38,689 nucleotides of DNA from Bacteroidales bacterium (GTDB lineage: Bacteria; Bacteroidota; Bacteroidia; Bacteroidales; P3), in assembly GCA_017530105.1 (NCBI GenBank), contig JAFXMW010000102.1, positions 1 to 38,689 of the forward strand, in the 5' to 3' direction. A model generated the notes under the pieces. The model saw nothing but the letters and a program-made list of their open reading frames with translations. It did no database searches and was not told the origin of the DNA. Positions 1-7,412 of the stretch are shown here, one piece after another; the stretch's first letter is position 1; every line of letters starts with the position of its first letter. Position numbers and translations under genes: made by a program.

Positions 1-1646
<1,646 letters not shown>

Positions 1647-1665
1647 TTATTCTGAATAATCTGAC

Positions 1666-1935
1666 TTAAATAATAGCGTACACGTCGCTTTCTTTCATAA
1701 TCATATACTTCACACCGTCAATCTCAACCTCGGTGCCACTGTATTTGCCATACAGCACATGGTCGCCCACCTTCAAGGTCATCTCGTGGTCCTTGGTGCC
1801 TTTGCCAACGGCAACCACCTGGCCTCTTTGGGGTTTCTCTTTTGCGGTGTCGGGGATGATGATACCCGATGCTGTCTTTTGCTCAGCCTCTGCCGGCTGA
1901 ATCAGAACGCGGTCTGCTAAGGGTTGAATGTTCAT
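1666..1935 (-). CDS. groES: Co-chaperonin GroES (Hsp10)
   Basis: GroES is the heptameric 10-kDa lid of GroEL. The 89-residue protein has the normal family length, begins [10 protein letters not shown] and carries the mobile-loop region around residues 17-35 ([19 protein letters not shown]), which docks on GroEL. The central [14 protein letters not shown] segment is also typical. It is the first gene of a two-gene operon with groEL. There is no CIRCE element upstream, so HrcA control is not indicated. A sigma-54-like promoter about 50 bp upstream of the start is the best candidate for its control. Confidence 0.98.
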   Translation of the reverse strand: MNIQPLADRVLIQPAEAEQKTASGIIIPDTAKEKPQRGQVVAVGKGTKDHEMTLKVGDHVLYGKYSGTEVEIDGVKYMIMKESDVYAII

Positions 1936-1984
1936 AATTCTATAATTTTTTAGTTTTTATTTCACATTTGTGCACCTCTTCCAT

Positions 1985-2001
1985 TGCATAAACCGTGCCA
2001 A
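1985..2001 (-). promoter_or_regulatory. Sigma-54-type (-24/-12) promoter of groESL
   Basis: On the minus strand this reads TTGGCACGGTTTATGCA. It matches the sigma-54 consensus YTGGCACGRNNNTTGCW at all fixed positions but one (A for T before GC at -12), with the exact spacing between GG at -24 and GC at -12. Transcription would start near 1974, giving a leader of about 39 nt before the groES ATG. This is a sequence match only; the use of RpoN for groESL here is inference. Confidence 0.6.
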
Positions 2002-2023
2002 ACCTGCCACTCATTCCTGTCAC

Positions 2024-2036
2024 TGACATTATGTCA
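2024..2036. promoter_or_regulatory. Perfect palindrome upstream of groESL promoter
   Basis: TGACATTATGTCA is a perfect 5-bp inverted repeat with a 3-bp centre. It is centred about 56 bp upstream of the predicted groES transcription start and about 55 bp before the divergent nif3-like gene. Its size and place would suit a dimeric regulator, either an activator for the sigma-54 promoter or an operator for the divergent gene. No regulator is identified. Confidence 0.3.
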
Positions 2037-2084
2037 CACAATATTTCTCCCACAAACACGTTATAAAACTAAAATATATTCATC

Positions 2085-2873
2085 ATGAAATTATCCGAAA
2101 TCATTCAATTCCTCGACAGCGAATTCCATCCTGAATACCAAGAGGACTACGACAACTCAGGCTTTCTCCTCGGCGACCCGTCTATGCAATGCAGCGGTGT
2201 ACTTGTGGCTCTCGACCTCACCGAAGCCGTGGTCACTGAAGCCGTCACCCGTGGCACCAACCTTATCGTCACCCACCATCCGTTCATCTTCAGCGGCATC
2301 AAGCGCATCACCCCGGAGAGTGCCACCGGACGTCTTATCATGTCTCTAATCCACAACAATTTGGCAGTCTATGCCGCCCATACCAACCTCGACAATCTCA
2401 AGAATGGCATCAACGGCATCCTCGCTTTCCACCTCGGACTGACAGATTGTCACATCCTACGCCCCTTGCAAGCCACTTCGTCACCTGAAATCGGTGCCGG
2501 AATGATCGGCTCTCTCCCCTATCCCATGCCCACTTCCGCCTTCCTCGAGCAAGTGAAAGCCTGCCTCAATCTCCCCTTGCTCCGCGTCAGCGACATCGTC
2601 TCCCCTGTGGTCAGCCGTGTGGCACTCTGCGGCGGTGCAGGCAATTTCCTTATCGACGATGCCATCCGTCAACAGGCCGACATCTACCTCACCGGCGACA
2701 TGAAATACCACGACTTCCAACGCGCCGAAGGACGCATCACTCTCGCTGACATCGGTCACTACGAGAGTGAACAATTCGGCAGACAATTAATTTATTCTGT
2801 TATTTCAAAAAAATTTAGTACTTTTGCATGTTATATCAGCCAACACGGCAAAAGTTTTGTTAATTATATGTAA
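2085..2873 (+). CDS. Nif3-like dinuclear metal centre protein (YbgI family)
   Basis: This is a member of the NIF3/YbgI family, hexameric proteins with a dinuclear metal site whose substrate remains unclear; some members have been linked to GTP cyclohydrolase-like chemistry. Visible metal-ligand motifs are THHP (His64, His65), AAHTNLD (His99, Asp103) and, near the C-terminus, GDMKYHDF and GHYESE. At 262 residues it is close to E. coli YbgI. It lacks the inserted PII-like middle domain that makes many Bacteroidota Nif3 proteins about 360 residues long. It heads a plus-strand group with the zinc-ribbon gene 32 bp downstream; that pairing is common in Bacteroidota. The last codons contain a promoter-like sequence for the next gene. 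Confidence 0.9.
   Translation: MKLSEIIQFLDSEFHPEYQEDYDNSGFLLGDPSMQCSGVLVALDLTEAVVTEAVTRGTNLIVTHHPFIFSGIKRITPESATGRLIMSLIHNNLAVYAAHTNLDNLKNGINGILAFHLGLTDCHILRPLQATSSPEIGAGMIGSLPYPMPTSAFLEQVKACLNLPLLRVSDIVSPVVSRVALCGGAGNFLIDDAIRQQADIYLTGDMKYHDFQRAEGRITLADIGHYESEQFGRQLIYSVISKKFSTFACYISQHGKSFVNYM
2819..2826 (+). promoter_or_regulatory. Bacteroidota -7 box before zinc-ribbon gene
   Basis: TACTTTTG followed by C fits the Bacteroidota -7 consensus TAnnTTTG. It lies inside the 3' end of the nif3-like gene, in an AT-rich stretch, 80 bp before the start of the zinc-ribbon gene. No clear -33 TTTG is seen at the expected distance, so strength is uncertain. Confidence 0.5.
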
Positions 2874-2905
2874 TTGTAATATAGAATATTAATCATTTTC
2901 ACACA

Positions 2906-3730
2906 ATGTCCAAAAAAGTCATAACACCAGAAGTCACGGAACAACCCGCAACCGAAAACGCACAACAATTAGCCGACATCGACATCGCCACCGAACGCCG
3001 CCTTGTCGCTCTCTACACTCTCCAACTGGTAGATTCAGAAATCGACAAAATCCAAATCATTCGCGGTGAACTCCCCCAGGCCATCCAAGACCTCGAAGAC
3101 GAAATAGCAGGTCTGCAAACACGTATCAGCAACTTCAAAGAAAACATTGCCGAGCAAAACGACAACATCATCAAGCGCAACTCCGAAATTGTCGACCATC
3201 AGGCTATGATTAAGAAGTACGAGAAGCAGCAGGACAACGTGCGCAACAACCGCGAATTCGAAGCCATCAACAAGGAAATCGAGTTCCAAAACCTCGAAAT
3301 ACAACTCTGCGAACGTCGCAACCGCGATGCCAACAACAAAATCAAAGAACTCGAACAACACATCCAAGCCGCCGAAGTGCTTATCAAGAAATGCCAGGCC
3401 GAACTCGACTCAAAGAAAAGTGAACTCGAAGGCATTATCGAAGAGACCAAAAAAGACGAAATCCGCTACCGCGAGAAATCCGCCGAACAAGAGAAATACA
3501 TCGACGAACACTACCTTACAGCCTACAAACGCATCCGCAAACAGGCCCGCAACGGTCTTGCCGTTGTCACCATCGACCGTGACGCCTGCGGTGGCTGCTT
3601 CAGCAAAATACCGCCCCAACGCCAAAGCGAAATCAAAATGCACAAGAAAGTCATCGTCTGCGAACACTGCGGCCGTATGCTTGTCGACGACGACATCGCC
3701 CTCAAGGCTCAGGAGCAACTCAACAAATAA
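2906..3730 (+). CDS. Coiled-coil protein with C4 zinc ribbon (zf-RING_7 / CdsZ-HP0958 type)
   Basis: The 274-residue protein has a long heptad-rich coiled coil (about residues 30-200, rich in Glu, Lys and Gln). A four-cysteine zinc ribbon follows: CGGC at 228-231 and CEHC at 252-255. This is the architecture of the zf-RING_7 family, which includes Helicobacter HP0958 (FlgZ) and chlamydial CdsZ. Those act as chaperones or RNA-binding factors for secretion and flagellar systems, but no such genes occur here. In Bacteroidota the family is widespread and its job is not established. All four cysteines are intact. Confidence 0.85.
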   Translation: MSKKVITPEVTEQPATENAQQLADIDIATERRLVALYTLQLVDSEIDKIQIIRGELPQAIQDLEDEIAGLQTRISNFKENIAEQNDNIIKRNSEIVDHQAMIKKYEKQQDNVRNNREFEAINKEIEFQNLEIQLCERRNRDANNKIKELEQHIQAAEVLIKKCQAELDSKKSELEGIIEETKKDEIRYREKSAEQEKYIDEHYLTAYKRIRKQARNGLAVVTIDRDACGGCFSKIPPQRQSEIKMHKKVIVCEHCGRMLVDDDIALKAQEQLNK

Positions 3731-3772
3731 TCTTTTTACCCAGCAATTAAAAACCCATTTACACAATACATT

Positions 3773-5272
3773 ATGACTCATTTCATCAATCCCGACGAGC
3801 GTCTTACCATCTCCAAGATACGCGAAATAGTTGAAGGTCATCAGACCCTTGCCCTCAGCGACGAGGCAAAACGCCGCATCCAGAAATGCCGCGACTACCT
3901 CAACAAAAAAATGGAAACCCAGAAAGTGCCCATCTATGGTGTCACCACCGGCTTCGGTTCCCTCTGCAACATCTCCATCAGCAAGGAGCAACTCAGCCAG
4001 TTGCAGAAAAACCTTGTCATGAGCCACGCCTGCGGTGTGGGTGACGAAGTACCCGCCGAGGTTGTCCGTCTCATGCTTCTGCTCAAAGCCCAAAACTTCT
4101 GCTTTGGCTACAGCGGCGCACAACTCCAGACCGTTCAACGTCTCATCGACTGCTACAACAACGATGTCCTCCCCGTGGTCTACCAGCAGGGCAGCCTCGG
4201 TGCCAGCGGCGACCTCTGCCCCCTGGCAAACCTCATGCTCCCCGCCATCCTCGGTCTCGGTGACGTCTATTGGAAAGGCCGTCGCTGCGACGTGAAAGAA
4301 GTATACGATCAACTCGGATGGCAACCCATCGAACTGCAGAGCAAAGAAGGCCTCGCCCTCCTCAACGGCACCCAGTTCATGAGCAGCTACGCCGTATGGT
4401 GTATACTCAAAGCCCAGCGTCTCAGCCGCCAGGCCGACATGCTTCTCTCCCTCAGCCTCGATGCCTTCGACGGTCGTATAGAGCCTTTCTTCGAAAGCCT
4501 CCACATGGTACGTCCCCACAAAGGACAGCTCGACACCGCCGCCGCAGTACGCCGCTACACCGAGGGCAGCCAAATCATCTCACGCCACAAAGAACACGTA
4601 CAAGACCCCTACAGCTTCCGCTGCGCTCCCCAAGTGCATGGCGCCGCCAAAGACACCATTGCCTATGTCGCCTCTGTGGTTGAAACCGAAATCAACTCCA
4701 CCACCGACAACCCCATTGTCCTCCCCGACGAAGACTTGGTCATTTCCGGCGGCCACTTCCACGGTGAACCCATGGCTATGGTACTCGACTTCCTCGCCAT
4801 CGCCGTTGCCGAACTTGGCAGCATCAGCGAGCGCCGCACCTACCAGCTCATCGACGCCAAACGCGGCCTGCCCAGTTTCCTCGTCGCCAAACCCGGTCTC
4901 AACAGTGGCTTCATGATTCCTCAGTATGCTGCTGCATCCATTGTCAGCCAAAGCAAACAACTCTGCACTCCCTGCAGCGTCGACAGCATCCCCAGCAGCC
5001 AGAACCAAGAAGACCTCGTCAGCATGGGCGGCAATGCTGCCACCAAGTGCTACAAGGTCATGGAAAACACCGAGCGTGTCATGGCCATTGAACTCTTCGA
5101 CGCCGCACAGGCTCTCGACTTCCGCCACCAAGAAGGACTCAAGAGCAGCCCCTTCATCGAAAACCTTGTTGCCGACTACCGCAAAGCCGTCAACTTCGTC
5201 GACATTGACCAAATCATGTACAAGCACATACATGCCAGTGTCCGCTTCCTGCAGGAGATGAAACTCGACTAA
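3773..5272 (+). CDS. hutH: Histidine ammonia-lyase
   Basis: The enzyme deaminates L-histidine to trans-urocanate, the first step of histidine degradation. The 499-residue length is normal. The MIO prosthetic group forms from Ala-Ser-Gly at 144-146 (GASGDL). The YGVTTGFG loop (Tyr55) and the substrate-pocket NLVMSHACG (His85) are present. The QEDLVSM segment keeps the glutamate typical of histidine rather than phenylalanine or tyrosine lyases. The other hut genes (urocanase, imidazolonepropionase, formiminotransferase) are not next to it, so the pathway is either dispersed or the lyase works alone. A strong terminator follows 20 bp downstream. An aromatic ammonia-lyase is a less likely alternative. 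Confidence 0.92.
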   Translation: MTHFINPDERLTISKIREIVEGHQTLALSDEAKRRIQKCRDYLNKKMETQKVPIYGVTTGFGSLCNISISKEQLSQLQKNLVMSHACGVGDEVPAEVVRLMLLLKAQNFCFGYSGAQLQTVQRLIDCYNNDVLPVVYQQGSLGASGDLCPLANLMLPAILGLGDVYWKGRRCDVKEVYDQLGWQPIELQSKEGLALLNGTQFMSSYAVWCILKAQRLSRQADMLLSLSLDAFDGRIEPFFESLHMVRPHKGQLDTAAAVRRYTEGSQIISRHKEHVQDPYSFRCAPQVHGAAKDTIAYVASVVETEINSTTDNPIVLPDEDLVISGGHFHGEPMAMVLDFLAIAVAELGSISERRTYQLIDAKRGLPSFLVAKPGLNSGFMIPQYAAASIVSQSKQLCTPCSVDSIPSSQNQEDLVSMGGNAATKCYKVMENTERVMAIELFDAAQALDFRHQEGLKSSPFIENLVADYRKAVNFVDIDQIMYKHIHASVRFLQEMKLD

Positions 5273-5291
5273 TCATTTCACATGTGATTTC

Positions 5292-5323
5292 AGGCACTAC
5301 ACATCATTGTAGTGCCTTTTTTT
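5292..5323 (+). terminator. Intrinsic terminator after hutH
   Basis: A perfect 10-bp stem (AGGCACTACA at 5292-5301 with TGTAGTGCCT at 5308-5317) with a 6-nt loop is followed directly by a run of T. It lies 20 bp after the hutH stop. Confidence 0.92.
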
Positions 5324-5396
5324 GTGTATCACTCCTCTGCCCTTCTTCTCAGCAATTACGCTTCAACGCCATCACACCGTCGATACAACACATCAT

Positions 5397-5433
5397 AAAA
5401 CAAGTCCCCGCCTTAATGGGCAGGGACTTGTTT
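5397..5433 (-). terminator. Intrinsic terminator of the FISUMP-like lipoprotein gene
   Basis: An 11-bp inverted repeat, AAACAAGTCCC with GGGACTTGTTT, carries a short inner GCC/GGC pairing. On the minus strand it ends in TTTT and lies 27 bp beyond the lipoprotein stop. Together with the hutH terminator it separates two convergent genes. Confidence 0.85.
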
Positions 5434-5459
5434 CTATAAGAATTGTAAACTGTATTCTG

Positions 5460-6230
5460 TTACATGTCTTTTGCCAAACGGACTGCGTAACCTACATCAC
5501 GGCGGTCATAGCAATTCACTCTATATCCACCAATGAAAATGGCAAAGCCCCAGGCACCGTTCGACAAGTCAGAGGTCGAAGACCAGTATCGACCGTCCAT
5601 TGCCTCCGACTGATAAGTGGTACCCACACGATAGCCCGACAAAGGCAGGAAAATAGCACCTGCAGCATCCATTTTCTCCCACATAGCAGGATTGTAGGTA
5701 TTGCTGTCGAGGTATTTATTACCAGCAAAGAATGGAATACTGTCGGGGGTTGTCCACAAGTCAGGAAGTATCACCATACCCTTTACACCCGCCACAGTGG
5801 CAAAACCATAGCGGTCCTTGGCATTGGGTCGGCCATCCATCAGGTATTTCCATTCATCCTTCGACAAAGTGCGCCAACCACCACCCATTTTCGAACCCCA
5901 GTCGGTAAAGGTCTGGTAGTCTTCCTCCTTATCGGAATATTTGCGGGGATTATCACCGGTACCCCAGCCAAAAAGGTCCAATCCTCCACCATAGGTTGTG
6001 TCCTTGATACTCGAATTAGCCCCTCCGACATAATAACTGGGTTGGGGCAGAAACTCCCATTTATTCAGAGCAATGTTATATTGCAGATTGGCTTTGGCAA
6101 AGGTCACCTGCTTTCCCGGAGCAACGGAAAATCCCCCTGCTACAGGGTCTTTCTTGCAGCCCGACACAACCACGGCAAGGGCAACTAACAGGGCCACTTT
6201 GGCATAATTCAAGACAATTTTTTTCATCAT
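5460..6230 (-). CDS. Secreted lipoprotein with FISUMP-like domain
   Basis: The 256-residue protein has a lipoprotein signal peptide with Cys25 in VVSGC and a short KK after it. Next comes VTFAKANLQYN, a segment frequent in Bacteroidales surface proteins. The C-terminal part has the features of the Fibrobacter succinogenes major paralogous (FISUMP, TIGR02145) fold: WRTLSKDEWKYLM, FLPLSGYR, GRYWSST and a closing YAVRL. Function is unknown; it is presumably anchored in the outer membrane and exposed. Two adjacent ATGs (6230 and 6227) can start it. It has its own promoter at 6321 and its own terminator, so it is a single-gene unit. It shares domain logic with the lipoprotein at 36869. Confidence 0.82.
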   Translation of the reverse strand: MMKKIVLNYAKVALLVALAVVVSGCKKDPVAGGFSVAPGKQVTFAKANLQYNIALNKWEFLPQPSYYVGGANSSIKDTTYGGGLDLFGWGTGDNPRKYSDKEEDYQTFTDWGSKMGGGWRTLSKDEWKYLMDGRPNAKDRYGFATVAGVKGMVILPDLWTTPDSIPFFAGNKYLDSNTYNPAMWEKMDAAGAIFLPLSGYRVGTTYQSEAMDGRYWSSTSDLSNGAWGFAIFIGGYRVNCYDRRDVGYAVRLAKDM

Positions 6231-6320
6231 ATCATTGTATATTTTAATAATCTCACTTTAATTCCATTCATCACCGGCAAGCCAACGCTGCCTTGCCACA
6301 CATCGTGTTGAATCAAATTG

Positions 6321-6328
6321 CAAAGATA
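6321..6328 (-). promoter_or_regulatory. Bacteroidota -7 box of lipoprotein gene
   Basis: The minus strand reads TATCTTTG then C, an exact match to the TAnnTTTG consensus. Transcription would start near 6314, giving a leader of about 85 nt. The same octamer precedes lpdA and the barrel gene at 20777. Confidence 0.75.
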
Positions 6329-6401
6329 CAACATTTTTTTCGATTAGCAACATTTTTTCAGCATTTCGGCAAAAAAGTCCACATCGGTTTATCGACGATC
6401 C

Positions 6402-6506
6402 TTCGCTCGTTATCCAATTGTTATACCTCAGTTCTCCCATATTTCTCCCATCCTACATGGGAGAAATATGGGAGAAATATGGGAGAACTGAGGTAAAACG
6501 AGCGAA
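6402..6506. repeat. Large palindrome built of TTCTCCCATAT units (copy 1)
   Basis: The outer arms TTCGCTCGTT (6402-6411) and AACGAGCGAA (6497-6506) pair perfectly. The inner arms contain TACCTCAG followed by two units of TTCTCCCAT on the left and the reverse complement of three units on the right, around a 5-nt centre CCTAC. The left arm also has about 10 extra bases between the outer and inner pairing parts. A second element with the same unit occurs at 20497-20552. It has no coding capacity and no transposase nearby. Confidence 0.85.
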
Positions 6507-6581
6507 CTTGGTTGTACGATGGGAAAAATGGAAATACAATCTCTTGCTAATTCAATTTGCAGGAAATCAGAGGCATGTAGC

Positions 6582-7352
6582 TTACATCTCCCTTATGGTA
6601 TACTGACCCCAAATGTAGGAGGCTTTGTAGGCGGGGAAATTCTGGCGTGTAACGTAAATGGGAATTTCGCGGCCAAAGGCGGGTTCGCAATCGGGTTGTG
6701 GGGGCACGGGGCCAAAGAAAGTGACGCTCTTGAGTTGGTCGTAACCGTCGAAGGCATGGCATCCGAACACAGTGACAGTGGCAGGGATGAGATAGTCGGT
6801 AACCGATGTGCAATTCATGAAAGTGCCTTCCGGGATTTCGGCAAGGGAATGGGAAATGACAAAATGTCGCACATTGACACAATCCTTAAAAGCATAAGTG
6901 CCCATTTCGTTGACGGAGTGGGGCATGACCACATCGACAAGCGAGGTGCAGCCCTCGAAAGCACTGGTGCCGATGTAGGTAAGGGTCTTGGGCATTTCGA
7001 TGATGCGAAGGTCGGTGCAACGGTAAAAAGCACGGTCGCCAATAAAGAACATTGTGGTGGGCAGTTCGACACCTTGAATGCGGATGCAGTTGGCAAAGGC
7101 TTCGTCGGCAATGCCGGTGACCACAAAGTTTTGGTCATTGTATTTCACGGTACGGGGCACCTTGATGTAGCCGCCCAGCAACTCGGGGTTTTGGCTGTTG
7201 TACCATACATTCACCTCGCCGTAATCGATGATTTTGTAGTGCAGCACTTGTCCGGTGGAACATGTGGCAGAGAAATCGGCCTTCTCGTCGGTTTGGGCAA
7301 AGGCGGTACTTGTCAGCATGACAAGCAGGAGGATGTAGACGATTCTTTTCAT
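6582..7352 (-). CDS. Secreted leucine-rich-repeat protein (BspA-like, LRR_5)
   Basis: The protein has a signal peptide (MKRIVYILLLVMLTSTAFAQ) and about six BspA-type leucine-rich repeats. Recognisable units are IADEAFANC, IGDRAFYRC, IGTSAFEGC, MGTYAFKDC and the related FMNC. Such proteins are exported or surface-exposed in Bacteroidales and may mediate binding to host or matrix proteins, but the ligand cannot be read from sequence. I chose the ATG at 7352, directly before the signal peptide, over a TTG 33 bp upstream. It lies 60 bp downstream of polA on the same strand. No lipobox or sorting domain is seen, so it may be periplasmic or released. Confidence 0.82.
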   Translation of the reverse strand: MKRIVYILLLVMLTSTAFAQTDEKADFSATCSTGQVLHYKIIDYGEVNVWYNSQNPELLGGYIKVPRTVKYNDQNFVVTGIADEAFANCIRIQGVELPTTMFFIGDRAFYRCTDLRIIEMPKTLTYIGTSAFEGCTSLVDVVMPHSVNEMGTYAFKDCVNVRHFVISHSLAEIPEGTFMNCTSVTDYLIPATVTVFGCHAFDGYDQLKSVTFFGPVPPQPDCEPAFGREIPIYVTRQNFPAYKASYIWGQYTIREM

Positions 7353-7412
7353 TGTCTGGGTTATTTTTATGGGGTTATTATTCAAGTTAATAAAATGATT
7401 TCTAATATTCGT

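Larger units (their letters stand above)
6231..6581. other. Intergenic region with promoter and palindromic repeat
   Basis: This 351-bp gap lies between two minus-strand genes. It holds the lipoprotein promoter (6321-6328), an AT-rich leader and the large palindromic repeat (6402-6506). No gene or RNA is recognised in the rest. Confidence 0.8.

Noticed and set aside
1936-2084. CIRCE operator for HrcA before groES.
   Set aside because: No TTAGCACTC-N9-GAGTGCTAA-like sequence is present in the gap.
3410-4573. 387-residue open frame on the minus strand opposite hutH and the zinc-ribbon gene.
   Set aside because: It lies antisense to two well-supported genes, has the skewed Val/Gly/Glu composition of a shadow frame, and matches no family.
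6402-6506. Large palindrome as a plain terminator of the LRR gene.
   Set aside because: The arms are tandem-unit based, there is no T run, and a matching element occurs in a divergent region where no terminator is needed.
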